Part shown: positions 1 through 7,703 of the stretch, in pieces | Position numbering within the stretch: the stretch's first letter is position 1 | Layout: each line of letters starts with the position of its first letter | Assembly: GCA_027493885.1 (NCBI GenBank) | Contig: JAOSJZ010000001.1 | Location: 2,350,622-2,414,621 of the forward strand | DNA: 64,000 nucleotides | Direction of reading: 5' to 3' | DNA from: Gaiella sp. | Lineage (GTDB): Bacteria; Actinomycetota; Thermoleophilia; Gaiellales; Gaiellaceae | Position numbers and translations under genes: made by a program | Notes under the pieces: model-generated | What the model saw: only the letters and a program-made list of their open reading frames with translations | Database searches by the model: none | What the model was told of the DNA's origin: nothing

Positions 1-193
1 GCGTGCTCACGAAGACGATCTGCCCCGCCGCCCCGGCGGCGCTCTCGGACGCCCTCGTGGTGGCGGCTTGGTCACCGCTGCCTCCACATCCGGCGAGGGC
101 CAGGGCAAAGACGAGCGCTGCGAGCAACAACACCGCACCCGGCACGGTTTCGCTGCTCTTCGTGGCCGCCACGCGTGCGGGCCGCGCCGACAT
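1..193 (-). CDS. Putative lipoprotein, N-terminal part only (runs off left edge)
   Basis: Partial gene read leftward from an ATG at 191-193; the rest lies outside the window. The visible 64 residues form a lipoprotein signal: a short basic start (MSARPARVAATKSS), a hydrophobic stretch rich in Leu/Ala/Val, then the lipobox LAGC at about residues 34-37 followed by GGSGD. A Cys-anchored protein on the outer face of the membrane is therefore likely. The last visible residues, GQIVFVST, resemble the start of a TolB-like PD40 beta-propeller repeat, but this is only a guess from eight residues. It starts 5 bp after the stop of the SnoaL-like fragment, on the same strand. A GTG at 170-172 is an alternative start. 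Confidence 0.6.
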   Translation of the reverse strand, partial: MSARPARVAATKSSETVPGAVLLLAALVFALALAGCGGSGDQAATTRASESAAGAAGQIVFVST

Positions 194-198
194 GCCGG

Positions 199-411
199 TC
201 ACGCCGTGAGGACGTTGCCGAACGGCGGAGACTCGCCCAGGGCGAAGCTCGACTGCCTGACGATCTTCCCGTCCTCGATCTGGAACGTCTCGAACCCCGT
301 CCACGACTGGTCGCCCGCACTGAGCCGCACGAACGGCGAAGCGGCGACCGCCCCGGACGCCATCGACTGGATCTCGGCGATGTCCGTGTACTCCTCCTCG
401 TTCAGGCCCAT
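199..411 (-). pseudogene. SnoaL/NTF2-like C-terminal fragment
   Basis: 70 codons from ATG 409-411. The C-terminal half (WTGFETFQIEDGKIVRQ, then a Phe-rich end) matches the last strands of the SnoaL-like domain in the complete protein at 2245-2757, where the equivalent run is VFVYQLRDGKIARSW. A full SnoaL domain needs about 120 residues, so the N-terminal half is missing. No in-frame upstream sequence restores it, and a decayed paralogue is likely. A stand-alone small protein cannot be excluded. No clear ribosome binding site precedes the ATG. Confidence 0.45.
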
Positions 412-718
412 TTCATTCTCGCGCCCGCGTGTCGACTTGCCATCGGGGATTCCGCGGAGGGTGACCGACGCGGCGGAGACGGCGTGGTGACCGGCGGTGC
501 ATGCTCGACGCGCCGGCCTCGCCCGGATGCGCCGGCTTTTTCGTCGATTCCTCGCTCGAGTCGTCGTCCGAGACGTCGCCGAGCCAGTCGTCGAGCGGGT
601 CCTGCGATCGCGCCTCGACCGCACCTGCCCCGGTGTCCCGGTGACCGCGGGGACGTGTCCCGTGCACGCGATCCAAGGTAGGCGGTTCCCCGGCGGGCAA
701 CCGCTGCCTACACGGCCC
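412..718. other. Gene-free stretch with two hairpins
   Basis: About 300 bases without a credible reading frame. It lies between the stop of the META-domain gene and the SnoaL-like fragment. It holds a hairpin at 678-711 (separate entry). A second possible hairpin has the self-complementary GCCGGC at 512-517 and 531-536, followed on the plus strand by five T (537-541). No plus-strand gene ends here, so the role of the second one is unclear. Confidence 0.5.
678..711 (-). terminator. Hairpin after the META-domain gene
   Basis: GTAGGC-GGTT pairs with AACCG-CTGCCTAC around a GC-rich loop, with a three-base bulge. It starts 8 bp past the stop codon of the frameshifted META-domain gene and reads in its direction. 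There is no T-run, as is common for terminators in GC-rich actinobacteria. Confidence 0.4.
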
Positions 719-1521
719 CTACCGGCGCTGGAACTGGGCCGCGATGGCCCCGTCGGCCGTGCGGAGCTCGAGCTTCGAGCCCTCGACGCGATAGGTCGCG
801 GCGGTCTCGAGCGCGGCGAGGTAGCCGGCCTCCTGATCCATCACGCCTGCAGGCTGATCGCAGAGCATCCTGGTCGAGGCAACGGGGCCGATCGAGAGCT
901 TCGGGGGACGCCCTTGAAGTCCGCGTTGTAGTTGTTGCAGCCGCCGTGCCCGGTCAGCCTCCCGTCCCTGCCGAAGACGGCGGTGAGCTTTGTCCCAGCG
1001 AGCACGCTTACGACGGCCTGCTTGCCGTTGTTGTAGGCGAGCACGTTCCAGGACGTCCCGGCGAGCACCTGGCTCTGCGCCCTGAACCTCGCGAGCACTC
1101 GGCCATCGGACGAGCGCAGGAGCAGGATTCCTCGCCTGACGGCGAAGCTCCGCGCGCTCGAGAGAGCGTTCAGGAACGCGGTCTCCTGGCGCTGGATCGG
1201 GCCGGCGCACGCCATCATCGTCGTCGCCGACGGTGAGATCCGGATCGTCCTGCCGGACACCCTGTAGCTGCCGGCGAAACGGTTGCAGCCTGCCGAGCCG
1301 GAGACCCGCAGCTTCGGCGTGAACTCGGCCGTGAGCTCGGTGTCTGCGAGCGGCGGCTTCCCCGCCAGCGAGGTGAGAATCCAGGCCTTTCCGGTCAGCG
1401 GGCTCGCGGACGTCGATCCGGAGGCTGTCGCGACCGCCGTCGCCGCGGTGAGCGCCGCCACGGCGGCAACCGTCCCTACGACCACGAGCGGCAGGGACCG
1501 ATGCAGCTTGTCTCTTCTCAT
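719..1521 (-). pseudogene. Secreted protein with two META domains, frameshifted
   Basis: From ATG 1519-1521 (GGACGGAG lies just upstream) the protein begins with a signal peptide (MRRDKLHRSLPLVVV, Ala-rich to about residue 34). Two META domains follow, at about residues 41-147 and 149 to the end. Each shows the family signature: GCNRFAGSY then MMACAG, and GCNNYNADF then RMLCDQ. The second domain is interrupted just after ADFKG. The reading continues in another frame (SIGPVASTRMLCDQPAG) to a TAG at 719-721. The break lies at a run of five G (903-907), so one base appears gained or lost. META domains occur in HslJ-like envelope and stress proteins. Restoring the frame would give about 267 residues. 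It may be a sequencing error rather than a true pseudogene. Confidence 0.7.
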
Positions 1522-1613
1522 GCGACGGGCTCCGTCCTGATGGCAGCGGCGCCGCAGACGGACGCGCAGCCTAACAGTCCCGTGGTCGGGGCTTCCGTCA
1601 GATCTCTTCCCGC

Positions 1614-1937
1614 TCAGGGCTTCGAGCGCTTGAAGATGAGCAGGTGTCCGCCGTGCCTGCGGCGCACGCGATGGTTCCACGAGACGTTGACGAGCTCCCA
1701 GCCTTCCGCGCCGAGCGCCTCGAGCCGGTCCTGGAGCTTGTGCAGGTCGACCTGCTCCTTCCCCCAGCCGAGGAAGCCGTGCTCGAGAAGCTCCGAGCGG
1801 TACTCCCACATCCCGGGTGCCGGCTCGCGGACGGTCCGCGACGGAAGCAGCGCCGTGACGAGATCGTCGGCGCCGTTGCCGTCCGTTGCCCCGCCTGGCG
1901 ACGGGACGTGCTCGATTGCCCTTTCCGTCGTTCCCAC
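1614..1937 (-). CDS. DUF4177-like small protein
   Basis: 107 residues if translation starts at GTG 1935-1937, which is preceded by the strong site GGAAGGGGG. A shorter version starts at ATG 1809-1811 (65 residues) but has no visible ribosome binding site. The C-terminal 65 residues carry the DUF4177 pattern: MWEYRSELL at the start, LEALGAEGWELVNVSW in the middle, and a final hydrophobic strand ending LIFKRSKP. The family consists of small proteins of unknown function. The first 41 residues are low in complexity and may be unstructured. It is separated from the META gene by about 90 bp on the same strand. Confidence 0.55.
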   Translation of the reverse strand: MGTTERAIEHVPSPGGATDGNGADDLVTALLPSRTVREPAPGMWEYRSELLEHGFLGWGKEQVDLHKLQDRLEALGAEGWELVNVSWNHRVRRRHGGHLLIFKRSKP

Positions 1938-2244
1938 CGTTCCCCCTTCCCCGACGCCACGCGGCGTCACGCGCACTATGGACGATACGCGATCGAAGAC
2001 AAGCCGCCTCGTCTCGCGTGCGGTCGGAGCGTCAACTCCGCGTGCGGCGTGGATCCTTGCCGTAGGTGTTGCGCTCGCGGATCTGGCCGTCACGGCCGTG
2101 GATGACCAACTCGCGCTCTCGGCGGGGTTGCCGGCCGAGCGAGACGAGCCCCGGCGTCAAGGCCCGCGGCATCCGCGGCCGCGGGCCTGACGCCGGATCC
2201 GCGGGCGGCAGGGAGGCCCGCTGGGCGCTCCCTGCGCCGGTGGC
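1938..2244. other. Intergenic stretch with one strong hairpin
   Basis: Lies between the DUF4177 start and the stop of the SnoaL-like gene, both minus strand. A plus-strand frame exists but has Arg-rich, shadow-like composition and no recognisable motif. The only clear element is the hairpin at 2161-2187. Confidence 0.5.
2161..2187 (-). terminator. 9-bp GC hairpin after the SnoaL-like gene
   Basis: GGCCCGCGG at 2161-2169 is perfectly complementary to CCGCGGGCC at 2179-2187, with a 9-nt loop. It lies 58 bp beyond the stop codon of the minus-strand gene at 2245, a plausible terminator position. No T-run is present. Confidence 0.5.
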
Positions 2245-2757
2245 TCACCGCGCGAGGTTGTCGAACGGCTCCGTCACGCCGGTCACGAACGACCAGCTCC
2301 TCGCGATCTTGCCGTCGCGGAGCTGGTAGACGAAGACCGACGTCGTCGGCTCGTACCCTGCGCCGGGCACGCCGTAGTTGACGAACGTCATGGCGTAGTC
2401 GCCCTCGACGGTCACCGGCGCGACTCGCTCCATGGTCAGCGTGGGCGTGGTCGAGATCGCGTCGCCCACCGCCGTCGCTCCGGTCATCACGTCGCCGTTC
2501 GACCAGACAACGGCGTCGGGCGTCAGCATCGTCATCGCCTTGGCGCCGTCGTTGGCCATCGCAGCGGCGCTGAAGTCGTCGATCAGCGCCGTCGCGTCCG
2601 CCGTGGCGCTGTCGCCGGCCGTGACGTTGTCGTACACGACCCAGGCGCCCAGCGCGACGAGCGCGGCTGCGAGCGCGACGACCGCCACGTGCCATGGATC
2701 GACATGCCAGCGGTGCGCATGAACCGGAGGTGCATGCGTCGTCGACACGGGAATCAC
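2245..2757 (-). CDS. Membrane-anchored SnoaL/NTF2-like protein
   Basis: 170 residues from GTG 2755-2757, with a GGAAAGGGG tract immediately before it. One transmembrane helix at about residues 24-43 (VAVVALAAALVALGAWVVY) is followed by an NTF2-like fold: ALIDDFSAAAMANDGAKAM, then PDAVVWSNGDVMTG, and the closing strands VFVYQLRDGKIARSW and SFVTGVTEPFDN. This family binds small ligands or acts as a polyketide-cyclase-like enzyme. Nothing here identifies a ligand. The topology suggests a domain outside the membrane. It is the intact relative of the fragment at 199-411. Confidence 0.7.
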   Translation of the reverse strand: MIPVSTTHAPPVHAHRWHVDPWHVAVVALAAALVALGAWVVYDNVTAGDSATADATALIDDFSAAAMANDGAKAMTMLTPDAVVWSNGDVMTGATAVGDAISTTPTLTMERVAPVTVEGDYAMTFVNYGVPGAGYEPTTSVFVYQLRDGKIARSWSFVTGVTEPFDNLAR

Positions 2758-2878
2758 CCCCTTTCCAGATCCATTGTCCCGCGTCGAGGGCGGCTCGCCA
2801 TCGGGGGTTCCACGTATCCATCCTCACTTGTCGGGCTGTCGCGAAGCCTTGGCGAGCAGCGCCGCGAGCGGCGGGCAC

Positions 2879-2946
2879 GTGTGAGGATCCGCTCACACTC
2901 GGGCGTGGCATGGGCCGCGGGCCGTACCTTTCCCGAGTGTGAGCGG
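2879..2946. promoter_or_regulatory. Inverted repeats and -10 box before the kinase gene
   Basis: CCGCTCACACTCGGG at 2889-2903 is a perfect inverted copy of CCCGAGTGTGAGCGG at 2932-2946. The right arm covers the GTG start of the kinase at 2939. A second, shorter dyad, GTGTGAG (2879-2885) and CTCACAC (2892-2898), shares the left arm. TACCTT (2925-2930) lies between the arms and would be a -10 box 8 nt before the start. Binding of a regulator here would cover the promoter and the start codon, so autoregulation is plausible. Confidence 0.6.
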
Positions 2947-4741
2947 CTCGCGGCTCCTGAGCATCCGCTGGTGGCTGCCCGTTGCGTTCGCCGCGATCGC
3001 CGCGGTCACGGCGCTGGCGGTCGCGCGGGTGTTCGAGGCCCAGAGCGCGTCGGCGCTCCGCGAGCGGGCGCAGGACCTGGCGGCGGGGAGCGCAGTCGGC
3101 GCCGCCGCGAAGATCGCCGATACGACGACCCCGGCGGAGGCGCGCGCCATGGCGGTCGACCAGGCGCGCCGACGGCGCGTCGCTCTCTTCGTGTTCGACG
3201 CGCAGGGCCGGCTGTTGAGCGCGCCGTCGTCGCTCGGCGTCGCCTGGTCGTCGGTCGACAACAAGCAGGAGCTGCTCGAGAACGCGCTGGCGGGGCAGCG
3301 CTTCGTGGAGAGCCTCGATGACGGCCGCCGGATCACGGTCGCGCTCCCGCTGCGGAGCGGTCCGGGCACCGCCCTCGTCGAGGTCGCGTCGCGGCCGGAC
3401 CTCGTCGCAGCGGCGTCGATCGTCCACGGTCGCATCTGGGTCGCCGCCGCGTGGGCCACGCTCATCGGGGCGGTGACGGGCGTCCTCCTCTCGCTGCTGA
3501 TCACGGTCCGCGTCCGCAGGATCGGCGCCGCGGCGACCGCGATCGCGGAGGGCGAGTTCGACGACGAGCTCACGTCGACGTTCCCGGACGAGCTGGGACA
3601 GCTGGCGCAAGCCGTCGACACCATGCGCCGCAGGCTGAGCGCCTCGTTCGGCCAGCTCGCGAGCGAGCGCGATCAGCTGCGCTCCCTGATGGAGCAGCTG
3701 CACGAGGGTGTGATCGGCATCCGGCAGGACCTCACCGTCGTCGTCGCGAATCGGCGCGCCTCGGTGCTCCTGGGTGAGGAGGTGTGCGAGGGCAGGCCGC
3801 TCGGCAACCCCTGGCCTGCGGTCGACCTGCGCGTGCTCGCGCGACGCCTCTTCGAGCCGGGAAGCGAGCCGCAGACGATGCGCGTCGCGCCTTCACCCGA
3901 ACATACGTACACGATCACCGGTGTCCCCTCGGAGGGCACGGGAACCGCCGTCCTCGTCCTGGCCGACGTGACGGAGCGAGAGCGGCGCGAGCGCGCCGAG
4001 CGGGAGTTCGTCGCCAACGCGGCCCACGAGCTGCGGACGCCGCTCACCGCGATCGCGAGCGCCGTCGAGGTGCTCCAGCTCGGCGCGAGAGAGGAGCCGG
4101 ACGAGCGCGACCGCTTCCTCGCCGTGATCGAGCGTCAGACCGCCCGGCTGACCCGCCTCGTCCGGGCGATGCTCACGCTCGCGCGCGCCCAGTCACGCGC
4201 CGAGCCGGTACGGCTCGAGCCGGTCGACATCGGGGAGCTGCTCGCCGATCTCGCGCTCGACCTCGAGCTCTCCCCCTCCGCGCTCGAGGTCGACCGAGAC
4301 GTCGTCGCGCTCGCCCACGAGGATCTCCTCCGCCACGCGATCGAGAACCTCGTCGGCAACGCCCGGAAGTACGCGGCCGGACAGGGCCTGACCGTGTCGG
4401 CCCGGCCGACCCAGCCCGACCTCGTCGCCGTAGAGGTGCACGACCAGGGGCCCGGGATGACGCCCGCCGAAGCCGAGCGCGCCGTCGAGCGCTTCTTCCG
4501 CAGCGGCGACCGTGACGCGGAGGGGTTCGGCCTGGGGCTCTCGATCGCCCGCGAGGTCGCACGCGCGGTCGGCGGTCGCCTCGAGATCGAGACGCGGCCG
4601 GGCGGGGGCACGACCGCGCGAATCCTGCTCCAGCGGGCTGCCCCCGCACGGGAGGAGGGGCGCGAGCCCGAGCGCGGGCTCCCCGCTGCGACGGGCCCGA
4701 CCGTCGCCACCGGCCCGGCGCCGGGCTCGGAGGGGCGATGA
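2939..4741 (+). CDS. Two-component sensor histidine kinase
   Basis: 600 residues from GTG 2939. Membrane-bound kinase that should phosphorylate the regulator encoded next to it. Domains: transmembrane helix 1 (about 10-30), an extracytoplasmic sensor region (about 31-160), helix 2 (about 163-187), HAMP (about 188-240, ERD after the coil), a PAS-like region (about 245-345), HisKA with the phospho-acceptor in NAAHELRTPLTAI (His near 362), and HATPase with DQGPGMT and GFGLGLSIA (about 455-575). A Pro/Gly/Ala-rich tail follows. Its TGA overlaps the next ATG (ATGA at 4738-4741), so the pair is translationally coupled. The sensed signal cannot be read from the sequence. Confidence 0.93.
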   Translation: MSGSRLLSIRWWLPVAFAAIAAVTALAVARVFEAQSASALRERAQDLAAGSAVGAAAKIADTTTPAEARAMAVDQARRRRVALFVFDAQGRLLSAPSSLGVAWSSVDNKQELLENALAGQRFVESLDDGRRITVALPLRSGPGTALVEVASRPDLVAAASIVHGRIWVAAAWATLIGAVTGVLLSLLITVRVRRIGAAATAIAEGEFDDELTSTFPDELGQLAQAVDTMRRRLSASFGQLASERDQLRSLMEQLHEGVIGIRQDLTVVVANRRASVLLGEEVCEGRPLGNPWPAVDLRVLARRLFEPGSEPQTMRVAPSPEHTYTITGVPSEGTGTAVLVLADVTERERRERAEREFVANAAHELRTPLTAIASAVEVLQLGAREEPDERDRFLAVIERQTARLTRLVRAMLTLARAQSRAEPVRLEPVDIGELLADLALDLELSPSALEVDRDVVALAHEDLLRHAIENLVGNARKYAAGQGLTVSARPTQPDLVAVEVHDQGPGMTPAEAERAVERFFRSGDRDAEGFGLGLSIAREVARAVGGRLEIETRPGGGTTARILLQRAAPAREEGREPERGLPAATGPTVATGPAPGSEGR

Positions 4742-5436
4742 ACGCACGCGTGCTCCTCGCCGACGACGAGCCGGACATCCTTACGCCCGTTCGCTACGCG
4801 CTCGAGCGGGACGGCTTCACGGTCGAGGTGGCATTGGATGGGGAGCGGGCGCTCGAGCTCTCGCGTCGCGAGCGGTACGACGTCGTCGTGCTGGACGTGA
4901 TGATGCCCAGGCTGAGCGGGCTCGAGGTCTGCCGTGAGCTGCGCGCCGAGAGCGACGTCCCGATCCTGATGCTCACCGCCCGGGACGACGAGGTCGACCG
5001 CGTGCTGGGGCTCGAGCTCGGGGCCGACGACTACGTGACGAAGCCGTTCTCGACGGCGGAGCTCCTGAGCCGGATCAGGGCGATCCTGCGCCGGAGACAG
5101 CTCGACCGGGCAGCGGGGGGTGTGACGCGCGAGGCGGCCGGGATTCGCGTCGACCTCAACCAGCACACCGTCTCAGTCGACGGCGACGAGGTCGACCTGA
5201 CGCCGTCCGAGTTCCGCGTCCTGCTCCTCCTCGTCGACAACCCCGGCCAGGTGTTCACCCGCGCGCAGATCATGGAGCATCTCTGGCAGAGCCCGTACGT
5301 CGGCGACGCCCGCGCCTGCGACGCCCACATCGCGAACCTGCGGCGGAAGATCGAGCGCTCGAGCACGCGCCCCGAGCGGATCGTCACCGTGCGCGGCCTG
5401 GGCTACAAGCTCGCCGCCGGCCGCGGCGGCGCGTGA
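4738..5436 (+). CDS. OmpR/PhoB-family response regulator
   Basis: 232 residues. The receiver domain has the acidic pair at residues 9-10 (LLADDEPD), phospho-acceptor Asp53 in VVVLDVMMP, and Lys102 in TKPF. The winged-helix domain (about 135-228) carries LTPSEFRVLLLLVDNPG and IVTVRGLGYKL, typical of OmpR-type DNA binding to direct repeats. It overlaps the kinase gene by 4 bp. GCTCAC half-sites upstream of the kinase and upstream of the STAS gene are candidate targets, which would make this a small self-contained regulon. Confidence 0.95.
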   Translation: MNARVLLADDEPDILTPVRYALERDGFTVEVALDGERALELSRRERYDVVVLDVMMPRLSGLEVCRELRAESDVPILMLTARDDEVDRVLGLELGADDYVTKPFSTAELLSRIRAILRRRQLDRAAGGVTREAAGIRVDLNQHTVSVDGDEVDLTPSEFRVLLLLVDNPGQVFTRAQIMEHLWQSPYVGDARACDAHIANLRRKIERSSTRPERIVTVRGLGYKLAAGRGGA

Positions 5437-5464
5437 GCAAGCCTTCACACAACTCCTGCTCGTT

Positions 5465-5507
5465 GCTCACGTGAGGCGTTCGATCGCTCACCGCGCCCGC
5501 CTACGGT
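5465..5507 (+). promoter_or_regulatory. Promoter with GCTCAC direct repeats before the STAS gene
   Basis: GCTCAC occurs at 5465-5470 and again at 5486-5491, 21 bp apart (two helical turns). The first is part of the perfect palindrome CTCACGTGAG at 5466-5475. TACGGT at 5502-5507 is a -10 candidate. The arrangement suits an OmpR-type regulator bound at and upstream of the -35 region. The same half-site is present in the inverted repeat before the kinase. Confidence 0.45.
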
Positions 5508-5533
5508 GAAGGAGCCGTCCGGCAGGAGATCCG

Positions 5534-5917
5534 GTGACGAACGACGCGAACACCCCGCACGACACGCTTCCCGTGACGACCGCGCACGTGGGACGCCGCG
5601 CGCGCGTGATCGCCCTCCGCGGGCCGATCCGCGCGCAGGCGGTCGAGCAGCTTCGTGAGCACCTGCTCTCGGCGCTCGACGGCGGCGTGCGGGAGCTCTT
5701 CGTCGACATCAGCGAGGCCGAGAGCCTCACCTCTCCGGCCCGTGAGCTGATCGCGTCAGCGAGCTACACGCTCGCCGACCGCGGCGGCGTGCTGCTCGTG
5801 TGGAGCCGGAAGGTGACGCTCGGGGAGGCGACGTACGTCATGGCGGAGGTTCGCGACCGCGCGCTCGCGGAGCTGATGCCGGAGCCCGAGCCTGCGACGC
5901 GGCGGGGTCGGCCATGA
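5534..5917 (+). CDS. STAS-domain (anti-sigma-factor antagonist-like) protein
   Basis: 127 residues from GTG 5534, preceded by GGCAGGAGATCCG (good ribosome binding site, 7-nt spacing). The fold order matches STAS domains: VIALRGPIRAQAVEQLREHL, then LFVDISEAESLTSPARELI, where antagonists carry the phosphorylated Ser, then GGVLLVWSRK. The motif is less canonical than SpoIIAA (no DSSGL), so the phosphorylation site is uncertain. The ligase gene overlaps its end by 4 bp (ATGA at 5914-5917). No anti-sigma kinase gene is adjacent. STAS domains can also bind nucleotides or small ligands. Confidence 0.7.
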   Translation: MTNDANTPHDTLPVTTAHVGRRARVIALRGPIRAQAVEQLREHLLSALDGGVRELFVDISEAESLTSPARELIASASYTLADRGGVLLVWSRKVTLGEATYVMAEVRDRALAELMPEPEPATRRGRP

Positions 5918-7158
5918 AGCCGCTGTCCGTTCGACAGCCGGCCGGGGACGGTCTCGCCGGCCGCCTTCGGCTGGCATTCGACGCGTCGGCCCTCTCGCTC
6001 ACCGTCGGGGCGGAGGAGGAGCTGATGCTCGTCGAGCCCGTCGGCGGTGGACTCGTCGGCGGGATAGAGGACGTGCTCCGCCGGGCGCCGACGCACAGCC
6101 GCCTCCAGGCGGAGTTCAGGGCGGCTCAGGTCGAGCTCGCGACGCGGCCCTGCTTGAGCGCCGCGGACGTCGGCCGCGAGCTTGCCTTCGCGCGCGTCGA
6201 GCTCCACGAGGCGCTCGCCGGCGAGCTGATGCTCGTCGCGGCCGGATCGCACCCGACGGCGCGCGACCTCGGCCCGATCACGAACGGCGAGCGTTACCGA
6301 GCCCTCGCGGCGGACAACCCCTGGGCCGCGCGGCACATGCTGACCTGCGGCCTGCACGTCCACGTCGGGCTCGCCGACGCCGACCGCGCCCTCGCCGTCC
6401 ACAACGCGCTGCGCAGCTACCTGCCCGAGCTGGCGTCGCTCTCGGCCAACAGCCCCTATCACGAATCGCTTCGCACGGGCCTCGCCTCGACCCGCTTGAT
6501 GCTCAACCGCTCGCTCGTCCGGCACGGCGTCCCGCCGGCCTTTCCCGACTGGGGCTCGTACGCCGCCTTCGTGGCGTGGGGGCAGGCCGGAGGGTCGATC
6601 CCCGACTCGAGCTACCACTGGTGGGACCTCCGCCTGCACCCGGACTTCGGCACGCTCGAGGTTCGGGTGTGCGACACGCAGACGGACGTCGCGGACGTGG
6701 TCGCACTCGTGGCGCTCGTCCAGACGCTCGTCGCCCGGCTCGCAGAGCGCTACGACGACGGAGAGACGCTTCCGGTGCACGACGGGTACCGGATCGCGGA
6801 GAACGTCTGGGTTGCGGCCTCGGCCGCCGAGAAGCCCGAGCTGCTCGATCTCGACAGCGGGGCACGCCGGCCGGCGTACGAGCGCGTCGCGGAGCTCGTC
6901 GCGGAGCTCGAGCCGACCGCCCGGGAGCTCGGTGCCGCGGCGGAGCTTGCTCGACTCCCGGGGCTCGCCATGGCGCGCGGCGCGGACAGGCAGCTGCGTC
7001 TCGTGCGGGAGCACGGCGTCGACGGGCTCGTGGACTGGCTCGGCCGCCGCACCGTGAGGTCCGCGCGCGAGTACGCGTGGGCGCACGGCGTGGCTCTCCC
7101 CTCGGGCGATACGGACGGGCGCGGGCAGGCGTCGCGGTCCGTCCCCGCGTCGGCCTGA
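5914..7158 (+). CDS. YbdK-type carboxylate-amine ligase (glutamate-cysteine ligase family 2)
   Basis: 414 residues. GCS2-family ATP-dependent ligase that couples an amine to a carboxylate; some members make gamma-glutamylcysteine weakly. Family marks are LTVGAEEELMLVEPVGGG near the start (metal-binding Glu), HMLTCGLHVHVGLADADRA (about residues 143-161), and SSYHWWDLRLHPDFGTLEVRVCD (about 231-253, in pieces). Length is slightly above the usual 370-400. The start ATG overlaps the STAS stop, so the two are co-translated. In this position it may make a small thiol or amide linked to the stress signalling of the upstream genes, but the substrate is unknown. Confidence 0.85.
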   Translation: MKPLSVRQPAGDGLAGRLRLAFDASALSLTVGAEEELMLVEPVGGGLVGGIEDVLRRAPTHSRLQAEFRAAQVELATRPCLSAADVGRELAFARVELHEALAGELMLVAAGSHPTARDLGPITNGERYRALAADNPWAARHMLTCGLHVHVGLADADRALAVHNALRSYLPELASLSANSPYHESLRTGLASTRLMLNRSLVRHGVPPAFPDWGSYAAFVAWGQAGGSIPDSSYHWWDLRLHPDFGTLEVRVCDTQTDVADVVALVALVQTLVARLAERYDDGETLPVHDGYRIAENVWVAASAAEKPELLDLDSGARRPAYERVAELVAELEPTARELGAAAELARLPGLAMARGADRQLRLVREHGVDGLVDWLGRRTVRSAREYAWAHGVALPSGDTDGRGQASRSVPASA

Positions 7159-7251
7159 CGTCCGTTCACGTCCTGCGACGGCGTCGGCGTGGGCGATGCG
7201 GCCGAGGGGCCGGAGTGGCGCGACGCGCGCGGAGAGGAAAGGTGTGGTGAC

Positions 7252-7292
7252 GCCTGAAGGACACCAGGTCCCCACCGTCCTGTCCTTCAGGC
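7252..7292. terminator. 12-bp hairpin between convergent genes
   Basis: GCCTGAAGGACA at 7252-7263 pairs perfectly with TGTCCTTCAGGC at 7281-7292 around a 17-nt loop. It sits between the convergent ligase gene (ending 7158) and hypA (ending 7404), so it could stop transcription from both sides. There is no T-tract. Confidence 0.65.
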
Positions 7293-7391
7293 GCCACCTG
7301 CGTCACAACGCCGCACCCCCCGGGGCCGTTGCCACGCGGACTTGCTGCATCTCATTCTGGCGATCGGGTTTGAGGACGGAGTTGTCGTTGC

Positions 7392-7409
7392 GTGTGGATT
7401 CGCTCACAC
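7392..7409. promoter_or_regulatory. Operator-like dyad at the hypA stop
   Basis: GTGTGGATTCGCTCACAC resembles the dyad at 2879-2898; the right halves GGATYCGCTCACAC match at 13 of 14 bases. It overlaps the hypA stop codon (7404-7406). It may be a second site for the same regulator or coincidence. Confidence 0.3.
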
Positions 7410-7703
7410 AGCGTGGCCCGCGCACGGCGTGCGTCGGCCAGAGTCGCGAACCTCGACCGCCTCGAGAACGACGCCCTCGGCCGCCTCGTCCGTGAGGCTC
7501 CCGTCCAGGGTCGCGTCGACCTGCGCGCCCTCGGCGATCGTGCCACGCGAGGCAGAGACCCAGTGCTCGACGAAGTGCTCGGGCGTGAAGTGCGAGAGCG
7601 CGCCCAGTCGCACACGGATGCGGGTCACGGCGTCGGCGTCTTCTGTTTCGGCAACGGCGAGCACCTTCCGCACGAGGTCGTCCATCAGTGCCCGCTCGTG
7701 CAT
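7404..7703 (-). CDS. hypA: HypA-like nickel chaperone lacking the zinc motif
   Basis: 99 residues from ATG 7701-7703. HypA delivers nickel to the hydrogenase large subunit. The N-terminal [15 protein letters not shown] contains the essential Met-His-Glu nickel site. The following strand, ITRIRVRLGALSHF (its first residue is Thr in the text as TRIRVRLGALSHF), and the motif EHFVEHW fit the family. Normal HypA is about 113-120 residues and has two CxxC pairs forming a zinc ribbon. Here those four Cys are absent and only one Cys is seen near the end. It overlaps the protease gene by 19 bp as the last gene of the hydrogenase operon. No hypB is present in the window. Confidence 0.8.
   Translation of the reverse strand: MHERALMDDLVRKVLAVAETEDADAVTRIRVRLGALSHFTPEHFVEHWVSASRGTIAEGAQVDATLDGSLTDEAAEGVVLEAVEVRDSGRRTPCAGHAV

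Noticed and set aside
512-541. GCCGGC repeat followed by five T as a plus-strand intrinsic terminator
   Set aside because: No plus-strand gene ends here and the arms are a self-complementary six-mer that is common in this GC-rich DNA; kept only as a note.
68-1540. Long plus-strand reading frames across the first 1.5 kb
   Set aside because: They are opposite to minus-strand genes, Arg/Pro-rich, and show no protein motif; typical GC-rich shadow frames.
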